From an uncultured Eubacteriales bacterium (GTDB lineage: Bacteria; Bacillota; Clostridia; Oscillospirales; CAG-272), in the NCBI GenBank assembly GCA_900547565.1, contig URHI01000104.1:1-6751 (forward strand): a stretch of 6,751 bases of DNA, in the 5' to 3' direction. Positions 1 through 6,638 of this stretch are shown piece after piece. Below the pieces are notes generated by a model. The model was not told where the DNA came from and ran no database searches. It saw only the letters and a program-made list of their open reading frames with translations. The translations under genes were made by a program, and so were the position numbers. The stretch's first letter is position 1. Each line of letters opens with the position of its first letter.

Positions 1-12
1 AGATCCAACCGC

Positions 13-53
13 AAAACAAAATGAACAGGCTCAAGGCCTGTTCATTTTGTTTT
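13..53 (-). terminator. Rho-independent terminator of the tRNA-Thr gene
   Basis: The arms at 53-36 and 30-13 are perfectly complementary over 18 bp around a 5-base loop (31-35). In the minus-strand transcript the 3' arm ends in a U-rich run (TTTTGTTTT), which can act as the release tract. The hairpin begins at the last A of the tRNA's encoded CCA, so transcription would end directly after the tRNA. The A/T-rich outer part of the stem is symmetric, so some termination in the plus direction is possible, but no plus-strand gene is visible upstream. Confidence 0.85.
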
Positions 54-128
54 GGAGCTGGTAATCAGAATCGAACTGATGACCTCATCCTTACCAAGGA
101 TGTGCTCTACCGACTGAGCCATACCAGC
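53..128 (-). tRNA. tRNA-Thr, anticodon GGU
   Basis: Read on the minus strand this is a complete 76-nt cloverleaf. The acceptor stem GCTGGTA/TACCAGC pairs over all 7 bp. The D arm is GCTC/GAGC with loop AGTCGGTA. The anticodon stem CATCC/GGATG holds loop TTGGTAA, with anticodon GGT at plus positions 95-93, which reads ACC and ACU threonine codons. The variable loop is AGGTC, and the T arm ATCAG/CTGAT has loop TTCGATT. The discriminator base is U and the CCA end is encoded. It is a lone gene with its own promoter and terminator rather than part of a cluster. Its GGU anticodon and UCCA end match the specifier and bulge of the thrS leader at the right end of the window, so it is a candidate sensor ligand for that leader as well as a substrate of the encoded ThrRS. 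Confidence 0.97.
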
Positions 129-138
129 AACATGCGAT

Positions 139-167
139 ATTATAACAGAGAGTTGCAGATTTGTCAA
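139..167 (-). promoter_or_regulatory. Sigma-A promoter for tRNA-Thr
   Basis: On the minus strand there is a perfect -35 TTGACA (167-162), a 17-base spacer (161-145) and a perfect -10 TATAAT (144-139). The -10 ends 11 bases before the tRNA 5' end at 128, so transcription would start within a few bases of the mature tRNA. A full-consensus promoter is typical of stable RNA genes. The assignment rests on sequence match and position. Confidence 0.9.
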
Positions 168-340
168 TACTTTTTTTGAAATTTGTCAAAAAAATTTGTC
201 TGCACAACTCTTTTGTACCACCCATAGCTAACGCCATACGACGCAGTACAAAATGCCGTATACAGTTATCTGACTGTTATATTAGAGTACTTGCTTGCAG
301 TGAAAATGTGTTAATAATATAATAAATTTAAATATACCGC
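168..340. other. Intergenic spacer between divergent promoters, no gene recognised
   Basis: This A/T-rich spacer separates the minus-strand tRNA promoter from the plus-strand T-box promoter. I see no credible open reading frame with a ribosome binding site and no strong hairpin. TTGTC recurs at 161-165, 183-187 and 196-200, the first copy being part of the tRNA -35 element. A weak 5-bp inverted repeat (ACAGT/ACTGT) lies near 262-280. The A/T run at about 310-335, just upstream of the -35 at 341, could act as an UP element, but that is inference. Confidence 0.5.
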
Positions 341-369
341 TTGACAAATCCCAGCAGCTGTGTTATACT
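341..369 (+). promoter_or_regulatory. Sigma-A promoter of the T-box / lipoprotein / valS operon
   Basis: The -35 TTGACA (341-346) is perfect, the spacer is 17 bases (347-363), and the -10 is TATACT (364-369), one base off consensus. The start site is expected near 376, just before the first helix of the T-box leader. The A/T-rich tract immediately upstream is consistent with an UP element. No other promoter is evident between here and the lipoprotein gene. Confidence 0.88.
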
Positions 370-375
370 GACATA

Positions 376-610
376 AACTCAAAGACGGAGACCAGTAAGC
401 AGGTCGTAGTGCGCACAGAGAGCGGACGGTTGGTGCGAGTCCGCGGCACAGTCTGCCCAAGTCACTCCCGAGAGGCAACGGTGATAAGCCGCTGACGCCC
501 GCCACGTTATCAGCCGGACGGTGAATGCCGTCACAAAGTGTGTGCATATGCACAAAATCAGGTGGTACCGCGTACTCCACGTCCTGATGGATGTGGGGAT
601 TTTTTATTTT
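376..610 (+). promoter_or_regulatory. Valine-specific T-box leader (tRNA-Val sensing riboswitch)
   Basis: This leader RNA measures tRNA-Val charging and decides whether transcription continues into the downstream genes. Stem I has a basal helix GGAG (387-390)/CTCC (465-468). Its specifier loop carries the AGUA motif on the 5' side and AAGUCA on the 3' side, and is closed by GCAG (399-402)/CTGC (453-456). The specifier codon is GUC (461-463), valine. Higher up are GTGC (409-412)/GCAC (446-449) and the conserved AGAGAG plus GGTTGGTG apical elements inside helix GCGGAC/GTCCGC (422-427/439-444). Further helices include TGATAA (482-487)/TTATCA (507-512) and GACGG (517-521)/CCGTC (528-532). The T-box core GGTGGTACCGCG spans 561-572. 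The antiterminator is ATCAGG (557-562)/CCTGAT (583-588), a 7-base bulge UGGUACC (563-569), then GCGU/ACGU. The UGGU of the bulge complements ACCA, the expected 3' end of tRNA-Val. GUC specifier, ACCA match and downstream valS agree. The exact transcript start is inferred. Confidence 0.95.
575..610 (+). terminator. Regulated terminator of the valine T-box
   Basis: Positions 575-584 pair with 589-598 across a TGAT loop (10 bp including G-U pairs), followed by a T run (TTTTTT at 600-605, then ATTTT). The loop and the inner arm (583-588) are the same bases that close the antiterminator with 557-562, so the two folds exclude each other. Uncharged tRNA-Val is expected to favour the antiterminator and allow read-through into the lipoprotein gene and valS. 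Confidence 0.9.
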
Positions 611-621
611 AATGATATAAA

Positions 622-627
622 GTGGAG
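622..627 (+). promoter_or_regulatory. Ribosome binding site that fixes the lipoprotein start at 634
   Basis: GTGGAG at 622-627 contains the GGAG core, 6 bases before the ATG at 634. A GTG at 622 is in frame with the gene, but it is part of this Shine-Dalgarno sequence and has no comparable site in front of it. The ATG start also places a charged Lys-rich N-terminus directly before the hydrophobic signal segment. I therefore take 634 as the start and discard the four-residue extension. Confidence 0.85.
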
Positions 628-633
628 ATTACT

Positions 634-2052
634 ATGAAAATAATAATCAAAGTACTGTCAGTTTTTCTTATGTGTCTCGTATTCGCTCCGCTGCTACTTG
701 CCTGCCAAGGGGGCAAAAACCCTTCTGACACGTCTGCTACCACTACCGAACCGGAGCAAGACACCTCTGCTCATGTCACACCACCGCTCAAGCTTATATC
801 TGACGGAAAAACCGAGTATGTCATCGTACGGCCTGAATCCAATGAGACAACCCCCGAAACTACCGCGGCGGTCGCACTCAATAATGCCATAAAGGCAGCC
901 TGCGGAAGCTATTCGAAAATCACTACCGACTGGGAACGCAATCCAGTAAAAGAATATGAGATATGCATAGGTGAGCTGACCCGTAGCGGTGAATATTACA
1001 ACATAGATACCGATTCTCTTGAAAATGATGAATATATTGTAAAAGCTTGCGACACACGGCTTGTAATGCTCGGAAAAACCTCATACGGAACAAAAATGGC
1101 AGTTGAATGGTTTATTGAAAATTATTTAAGCGCATCTGACGGCAGTGTAACCGAACTTTCCCTGCCTTCCGACTTCTCATATATCGGAAAATTTGTTCAA
1201 CCGCAAAGCATACGCATAATGACGCAAAACCTGCTCGCAACCGATACCGAATACCCCGATCTTATTGCCTCCAGCGACACATGGGCTGCACGGATCAAAG
1301 TAGACCTGTCCAAGCACACTATTGCCGCACGTCAACCGAGAGTTCTTTCGATCATCTCTACATATCGTCCCGACTCAATGGGCGTTCAGGAATGCAGTGC
1401 TTTGTGGCGCAGTTACTTTAACGCCAAGCTTAAGACCATCGGGTATAGCTACATCGGAGCATCTAAAAACCCCAAAATAGGTATAATATACAATTCAGAC
1501 ACACTGAAACCTATTACCAATGCTTCCTTCTGGCTGACGGAGCAACCGGAAACGCTAAAAATATCCGTCGAATGGGGGGCTGCGTCTGACGGCCTTACGG
1601 AAAGGCTCGGCATGTATGTCGTTTTTGAGGTCATCGCAACCGGAGAGCGCTATATCCACTTTAACACGCATCTCGACACAGCTAAAAACAGCATTATACA
1701 AACCAAGCAAACAGAGGTGCTTCTGGACTATATAAAAACTGTCAGTGAAAAATACGACGGTATACCGGTAGTACTGACCGGAGACTTCAACTATGACAGT
1801 TCTTCGTCTGCCTACAAAACACTTCTCTCCACAACGCTGGGCGACACAAAGCAGCTGTGCGCCAAATCCAGCGGAGGCGGATCATTCAACAAATTAATAG
1901 GCAAGAACTATGCAAGTCTGCCCATCGACCAGATAGTAGCTACCGCAGACGGATTTGAATTTTCAGAGTACCGCGTCATTTACGACACATTTGACGGTTA
2001 CTTTGTTTCTGATCATTACGCGGTTATAGCGGATATTTCAATAAAAAAATAA
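634..2052 (+). CDS. Secreted lipoprotein with endonuclease/exonuclease/phosphatase (EEP) domain
   Basis: The 472-residue product starts with a signal peptide: Lys2 and Lys6, a hydrophobic stretch, then lipobox LLAC with the lipidated Cys at residue 24. A Thr/Ser/Pro-rich tether follows to about residue 51, so the protein should sit on the outer face of the membrane. Residues about 52-168 resemble the small non-catalytic domain found ahead of many glycosidases (GH20b / alpha-glucuronidase N-terminal type): EYVIV, EICIGE, DEYIVK and LVMLGKTSYGTKMAVEWFIE in order. Residues about 192-470 form an EEP (DNase I-like) hydrolase. All expected active-site motifs are present: Asn199 (MTQN), Glu253 (GVQE), His346 (NTHLD), Asp384 and Asn386 (GDFN), Asp432 (IDQI), Asp460-His461 (SDHY). 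The family cleaves phosphodiester or phosphomonoester bonds with Mg2+. The substrate cannot be read from sequence and could be nucleic acid, phospholipid, or a sugar or inositol phosphate. The gene is first in the valine T-box operon, 17 bases ahead of valS, and looks more A/T-rich than valS. Confidence 0.9.
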   Translation: MKIIIKVLSVFLMCLVFAPLLLACQGGKNPSDTSATTTEPEQDTSAHVTPPLKLISDGKTEYVIVRPESNETTPETTAAVALNNAIKAACGSYSKITTDWERNPVKEYEICIGELTRSGEYYNIDTDSLENDEYIVKACDTRLVMLGKTSYGTKMAVEWFIENYLSASDGSVTELSLPSDFSYIGKFVQPQSIRIMTQNLLATDTEYPDLIASSDTWAARIKVDLSKHTIAARQPRVLSIISTYRPDSMGVQECSALWRSYFNAKLKTIGYSYIGASKNPKIGIIYNSDTLKPITNASFWLTEQPETLKISVEWGAASDGLTERLGMYVVFEVIATGERYIHFNTHLDTAKNSIIQTKQTEVLLDYIKTVSEKYDGIPVVLTGDFNYDSSSSAYKTLLSTTLGDTKQLCAKSSGGGSFNKLIGKNYASLPIDQIVATADGFEFSEYRVIYDTFDGYFVSDHYAVIADISIKK

Positions 2053-2069
2053 AATACGGAGATTAAAAT

Positions 2070-4718
2070 ATGAACAATCACGAGCTTCCCAAAACCTATT
2101 CTCCTGCCGACTTTGAGAGCAGGATCTATCAGCACTGGTGCGACATGGGATACTTCACGCCGACGGACGATCGCCGCGGCAAGCAGCATTTCTCCATTGT
2201 CATTCCTCCCCCCAACATCACCGGACAGCTTCACATGGGGCACGCGCTGGACAACACACTTCAGGATATTCTTATACGCTACAAGCGTATGCAGGGATTT
2301 GATACGCTATGGGTCCCCGGAACCGACCATGCGTCTATTGCTACCGAGGCCAAAATTGTTGAGGCAATGCGCAAAGAGGGCATAACCAAAGAATCAATCG
2401 GACGTGAGGAATTTCTGCACCGCGCGTGGGACTGGAAGGCCAAGTACGGTGGCCGTATCGTGGAACAGCTCAAAAAGATGGGCTCCTCCTGCGACTGGAC
2501 GCGCGAACGCTTTACACTTGATGAAGGCTGTAGCCGCGCAGTACGCGATGTGTTCAAACGTCTGTACGACAAGGGGCTGATCTACCGTGGTGAGCGCATT
2601 ATCAACTGGTGCCCGCACTGCATGACATCCATCTCAAATGCTGAGGTGGACTACGCCGAACAGGACAGTCACTTCTGGCATATTCGTTACCCGCTGGTAG
2701 GCGGAGAAGGATTTGTTGAAATAGCAACTACGCGTCCTGAAACGTTGCTGGGCGATACGGCAGTTGCCGTCAATCCGGAGGACGAAAGATACAAGCATCT
2801 GATTGGCAAATACGTTGTACTTCCTCTCGTTGGCAGACGCATACCTATCGTCGCCGACGAGCATGCACAGCTTGACAAGGGCACCGGTTGCGTCAAAATC
2901 ACACCCGCACACGATCCCAATGACTTTGAGGTGGGCCGCCGTTGCCACCTGCCAATGGAGGTCATGCTGACCCCTGACGCAAAAATCACCGACAATTATC
3001 CCAAATATGCCGGTATGGATCGCTACGAGGCGCGCAAAGCCATTGTGGAGGATCTTAAGGCCGGAGGATATCTGTGCGGTATAGAGGATATCAAGCATGA
3101 GGTAGGAACCTGTTATCGTTGCGGAACTACTATTGAACCTATGGTATCACTTCAGTGGTTTGTTAAAATGGAACCGCTGGCAAAGCCCGCAATCGAAGCA
3201 GTTCGCGACGGACGCATACAATTTGTTCCCGAAAGGTTTGAAAAAAACTATTTTCACTGGATGGAAAACACTCAGGACTGGTGCATTTCGCGTCAGCTGT
3301 GGTGGGGACACCGCATACCCGCATTTTACTGCGATGATTGCGGCGAGACACTGGTAACACTTGACGAAGCTCCAACCTGTCCTAAATGCGGCGGGCACAT
3401 GACACAGGATCCTGACACGCTGGACACTTGGTTCTCCTCTGCCCTGTGGCCGTTCTCAACGCTTGGCTGGCCGGATGATACCGACGACCTCAAACGCTTC
3501 TATCCCACCAGCACGCTTGTCACCGGCTATGACATCATAACCTTCTGGGTGTCGCGTATGATATTCTCGGCGCTCGAGTACACCGACAACATTCCGTTTG
3601 ATACAGTGCTCATTCACGGCCTTGTACGTGATGCGCAGGGGCGAAAGATGTCAAAGTCACTCGGAAACGGCATAGACCCGCTGGAGATCATCGACAAATA
3701 CGGTGCCGACGCGCTCAGATTTGCGCTGGCGACCGGCAACAGTCCCGGAAACGACATGCGCTTTTCCGATGAAAAGATCGAGGCTGCCCGTAACTTTGCC
3801 AACAAGCTGTGGAATGCCGCCCGTTTTGTCCGTATGAATCTCACGATCGCCCGGTTCGAATTGCCCGAAGCATCACATCTGGCGCTTGAGGACAAATGGA
3901 TCCTTACCAAGTATAATGAGCTGATCAAGAACGTTACCTCGGCTCTTGACAACTATGAGATAGGCGTGGCGCTGTCCTCGCTGTACGACTTTACGTGGGA
4001 TATTTTCTGCGACTGGTATATTGAGCTGTCCAAGGTCCGTTTGAACGACAAGGGCACGCCACACAACCTTGTAGCGCAGAATGTCATTGCATATGTTCTT
4101 GACGGTATACTCAAGCTGCTGCATCCCTTTATGCCATTTATCACCGAGGAGATATTCAGCTCCCTGCCTCATACAGAGGAAAGCATCATGATAGCCGCTT
4201 ACCCGGTGTATAACAATGCCCAGTGCTATGCCGACGAATCCGACGAGCTTGAGCGCACTATCACGGCCATCAAGGCAATCCGTGCACACCGTAATGAAAT
4301 GAATGTAGCACCGTCGCGCAAGGCACGTGTTTATATACTCACAAAGTACACCTCATCCTTCTCTGACACCGCACAGTTCTTCCTGCGCTTGGCATCTGCC
4401 TCCGATGTGCTGGTCTCGGATGATATCGCGCACTTTGATGCCGGCTTCAACGCCGCTGACTGTGTACAGATAATCACCGATTCGGCAACCGTATACCTGC
4501 CGCTCTCCGATATCATAGACGTTGAAAAAGAACGTACACGTCTCAACACCGAGCGCGCAAAGCTGGAAGGCGAGATAAAGCGACTGGACGCCAAACTGTC
4601 CAATCAGGGCTTTGTTTCAAAAGCTCCCGCAGCCGTTGTTGAGGGAGAACGCATCAAGCTGGAAAAATACAGGCAAAATCTTGCCGGTGTGGAACAGGCG
4701 CTGGAAAAATTGAAATAA
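2070..4718 (+). CDS. valS: Valyl-tRNA synthetase
   Basis: This cytoplasmic class Ia synthetase charges tRNA-Val with valine using ATP. Its 882 residues match the usual bacterial length. In order: the HIGH signature HMGH (55-58) in a PPPNITGQLHMGHA context; a CPHC pair (181-184); the CP1 editing domain that clears mischarged threonine, with TTRPET (220-225); CYRC (348-351); a probable zinc knuckle CDDC (421-424) and CPKC (437-440); WWGHRIP; the KMSKS loop (526-530); the helical anticodon-binding domain from about 640; and a charged coiled-coil arm at about 814-882, standard for ValRS. The start is the ATG at 2070, with GGAG at 2058-2061 and an 8-base gap. The 17-base space after the lipoprotein gene holds no promoter, so expression should depend on read-through of the valine T-box. 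All catalytic motifs are intact and no frameshift is seen. Confidence 0.98.
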   Translation: MNNHELPKTYSPADFESRIYQHWCDMGYFTPTDDRRGKQHFSIVIPPPNITGQLHMGHALDNTLQDILIRYKRMQGFDTLWVPGTDHASIATEAKIVEAMRKEGITKESIGREEFLHRAWDWKAKYGGRIVEQLKKMGSSCDWTRERFTLDEGCSRAVRDVFKRLYDKGLIYRGERIINWCPHCMTSISNAEVDYAEQDSHFWHIRYPLVGGEGFVEIATTRPETLLGDTAVAVNPEDERYKHLIGKYVVLPLVGRRIPIVADEHAQLDKGTGCVKITPAHDPNDFEVGRRCHLPMEVMLTPDAKITDNYPKYAGMDRYEARKAIVEDLKAGGYLCGIEDIKHEVGTCYRCGTTIEPMVSLQWFVKMEPLAKPAIEAVRDGRIQFVPERFEKNYFHWMENTQDWCISRQLWWGHRIPAFYCDDCGETLVTLDEAPTCPKCGGHMTQDPDTLDTWFSSALWPFSTLGWPDDTDDLKRFYPTSTLVTGYDIITFWVSRMIFSALEYTDNIPFDTVLIHGLVRDAQGRKMSKSLGNGIDPLEIIDKYGADALRFALATGNSPGNDMRFSDEKIEAARNFANKLWNAARFVRMNLTIARFELPEASHLALEDKWILTKYNELIKNVTSALDNYEIGVALSSLYDFTWDIFCDWYIELSKVRLNDKGTPHNLVAQNVIAYVLDGILKLLHPFMPFITEEIFSSLPHTEESIMIAAYPVYNNAQCYADESDELERTITAIKAIRAHRNEMNVAPSRKARVYILTKYTSSFSDTAQFFLRLASASDVLVSDDIAHFDAGFNAADCVQIITDSATVYLPLSDIIDVEKERTRLNTERAKLEGEIKRLDAKLSNQGFVSKAPAAVVEGERIKLEKYRQNLAGVEQALEKLK

Positions 4719-4740
4719 ACACTTCCGCGCCATAAGCAAC

Positions 4741-4787
4741 AAAAAATCCCTGCTCTGACTTGCATCAGAGCAGGGATAATTTTGTTA
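4741..4787. terminator. Bidirectional terminator between convergent valS and thrS
   Basis: A perfect 13-bp stem (4746-4758 with 4765-4777) encloses a 6-base loop. On the minus strand it is followed by TTTTTT (4746-4741), a strong tail for thrS. On the plus strand it is followed by AATTTTGTTATTG, a weaker U-rich tail for valS. It lies 22 bases after the valS stop codon and 14 bases after the thrS stop codon, so one hairpin serves both convergent units. Confidence 0.92.
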
Positions 4788-4791
4788 TTGT

Positions 4792-6555
4792 TTACTCTCT
4801 GTTAGCGATTTTTGCGGTGAGCATGTTGACAAACTCGTCAAGTGACATATTGGTCGTCTGGTCTGTGTCGCGGTCACGGACCGAAACTGTGCCCGTTTCA
4901 ATCTCGTTTGCGCCGACAATAACCATGTACGGCACACGGTCTACCTGGCGCGCCTCGCGAACCTTGTAACCGATTTTTTCGTTTCTGTCATCAAGCACGG
5001 TACGCACCTTGTGCGATCTGAGAGTGTCATAAATCCTGTGTGCAAAGGCGTGATCAGTGCCGGGCAGTGTAAGGACTTTTACCTGAGTAGGTGCAAGCCA
5101 TGTCGGGAACTTACCGGCAAAGTGCTCAGTCAAAATACCGATAAAGCGCTCAATGGAGCCGAAGCAGACGCGGTGAACCATGATAGGACGCTGGCGCTGG
5201 TTATTTTCGTCAATGTACTCGAGCTCGAAATTGATCGGCATCTGGAAGTCCAGCTGAATAGTACCGCACTGCCACGTACGTCCCAAGCAGTCCTCAAGAT
5301 GGAAGTCAATCTTGGGACCGTAGAAGGCCCCGTCGCCTTCATTGATTGTATACGGCATTCCGAGCTGATTGAGCGCGGTGATAAGTCCGTTGGTAGCAGC
5401 TTCCCAGTCCTCATCGCTGCCCATGCTGTTTTCAGGACGTGTTGACAGCTCAACCGAATACTTGAAGCCGAACTTTGAATAAACCTCATTGATAAGGTGC
5501 ACAACGCCGATAATCTCGTCTGTGATCTGGTCGCGGCGCATAAATATGTGGGCATCGTCCTGGGTGAAGCAACGCACGCGGAACAGACCGTGAAGCGCAC
5601 CCTTCAGCTCGTGGCGGTGAACCAGCCCCAACTCACCAACACGCATGGGAAGCTCGCGGTAGCTGTGTGGCTGACTGCGGTAGACCATAACTCCGCCCGG
5701 GCAGTTCATGGGCTTGACACAATACACCTCGTCATCGATCATTGTGGAATACATGTTGTCCTTATAATGATCCCAGTGCCCGCTGGTTTCCCACAGGTGA
5801 CGGTTCATAATAAGCGGGGTCGATACCTCAACATAGTGCTCTCTGGTGTGAATATCGCGCCAGTAATCAATAAGCGCATTTTTGAGTGCCATGCCGTTCG
5901 GCAGGAAGAACGGGAAGCCGGGGGCCTCGTCGCACAGCATGAACAATCCCATTTCGCGACCTATCTTGCGGTGGTCTCGCCGCTCGGCTTCTTCCATCAG
6001 CTTGACATACTCATCCAGCTCAACCTGAGTACGAAAGGCAACACCGTTGATACGTGTGAGCATTTTATTGTTTTTATCGTTCTTCCAGTAAGCACCCGAC
6101 TGCTGCGTCAGCTTGAAGGCCTTGAGTGCCTTGGTATAGCAGAGGTGCGGGCCGACACACATATCGATATATTCGCCCTGCTGGTAAAAGCTGATTACAG
6201 CATCTTCGGCAAGATCGCCTATGTGCTCAACCTTGTACTTTTCTCCACGCTCCTCCATGAGCTTGATAGCCTCGGCTCGCGGCAGTATAAAGGGCTTGAT
6301 CGGCAGGTTTTCTTTGACGATTTTGGCCATTTCCTTTTCGATTCTGGCAAGATCGTCATCTGTCAGCTTGGTATCCCCCAGATCAATATCATAGAAAAAT
6401 CCTTTTTCGGTGGCAGGGCCATAACCGAAATCGGCCTCCGGATACAGACGTTTGACTGCCTGAGCAAGTATGTGCGCCGCAGTATGCCTCAGTACCTGCA
6501 ATTCCTCCTCGGCCGGACACTCGGCAACTGTGCCGTCCTTATAAATAATTTTCAT
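4792..6555 (-). CDS. thrS: Threonyl-tRNA synthetase lacking a full TGS domain
   Basis: This cytoplasmic class IIa synthetase charges tRNA-Thr. The product is 587 residues, about 50-60 shorter than the usual bacterial enzyme of about 640. Residues 1-15 (MKIIYKDGTVAECPA) resemble only the first hairpin of a TGS domain, and the editing domain starts almost at once. The editing site that removes serine is complete: His24 and His28 (HTAAH), Cys133 and His137 (CVGPH). The catalytic core has the zinc ligands Cys285 (MNCPGG), His336 (DDAHIF) and His461 (MVHRV), with motif 2 at RVRCFTQDDAHIF (326-338). The C-terminal anticodon-binding domain spans about 489-587, including DDRNEKIGYKVREA. The start is supported by AAAGGAG (6570-6564), 8 bases before the ATG, and the upstream DNA is leader RNA, so a missing TGS is not a start-site error. 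Expression is controlled by the threonine T-box ahead of it. Its natural substrate includes the tRNA-Thr encoded at 53-128. Confidence 0.97.
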   Translation of the reverse strand: MKIIYKDGTVAECPAEEELQVLRHTAAHILAQAVKRLYPEADFGYGPATEKGFFYDIDLGDTKLTDDDLARIEKEMAKIVKENLPIKPFILPRAEAIKLMEERGEKYKVEHIGDLAEDAVISFYQQGEYIDMCVGPHLCYTKALKAFKLTQQSGAYWKNDKNNKMLTRINGVAFRTQVELDEYVKLMEEAERRDHRKIGREMGLFMLCDEAPGFPFFLPNGMALKNALIDYWRDIHTREHYVEVSTPLIMNRHLWETSGHWDHYKDNMYSTMIDDEVYCVKPMNCPGGVMVYRSQPHSYRELPMRVGELGLVHRHELKGALHGLFRVRCFTQDDAHIFMRRDQITDEIIGVVHLINEVYSKFGFKYSVELSTRPENSMGSDEDWEAATNGLITALNQLGMPYTINEGDGAFYGPKIDFHLEDCLGRTWQCGTIQLDFQMPINFELEYIDENNQRQRPIMVHRVCFGSIERFIGILTEHFAGKFPTWLAPTQVKVLTLPGTDHAFAHRIYDTLRSHKVRTVLDDRNEKIGYKVREARQVDRVPYMVIVGANEIETGTVSVRDRDTDQTTNMSLDEFVNMLTAKIANRE

Positions 6556-6596
6556 CAGAAAAACTCCTTTATAATTTAAATTTGAAATTTCATTAC

Positions 6597-6638
6597 AAAA
6601 AATACACCCCGGACAACGAAATCACGCCATCCGGGGTG
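6597..6638 (-). terminator. Regulated terminator of the threonine T-box
   Basis: On the minus strand CACCCCGGA (6638-6630) pairs with TCCGGGGTG (6613-6605) over 9 bp, followed by a T tract (TATTTTTT, 6604-6597). The 5' arm reuses bases 6638-6632, which are needed for the antiterminator (6641-6636 and 6635-6632), so the two structures exclude each other. It ends 41 bases before the thrS ATG. Confidence 0.9.

Noticed and set aside
158..200. Three TTGTC repeats (161, 183, 196) as a possible operator or small repeat array.
   Set aside because: The spacing is uneven (22 and 13 bases), the units are only 5-7 bases in an A/T-rich run, and the first is simply the tRNA -35 element. Only that copy has a -10 at the right distance.
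311..580. An 89-codon open frame on the minus strand across the valine leader.
   Set aside because: The region is explained base by base by the promoter and T-box structure, and the predicted peptide has no recognisable family features.
622..633. GTG at 622 as an upstream start for the lipoprotein.
   Set aside because: This GTG is inside the GTGGAG Shine-Dalgarno sequence of the ATG at 634, and no separate ribosome binding site precedes it.
2634..3098. A 154-codon minus-strand frame inside valS, and shorter ones at 3873-4289 and 3614-3952.
   Set aside because: All are shadows of the intact ValRS reading frame, with no domain signature or start signal of their own.
5497..6579. A 360-codon open frame on the plus strand opposite thrS.
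   Set aside because: It lies entirely antisense to a well-conserved ThrRS and the T-box-proximal leader, shows no recognisable domain, and has no supporting ribosome binding site or promoter. The long open frame is a by-product of thrS codon usage.
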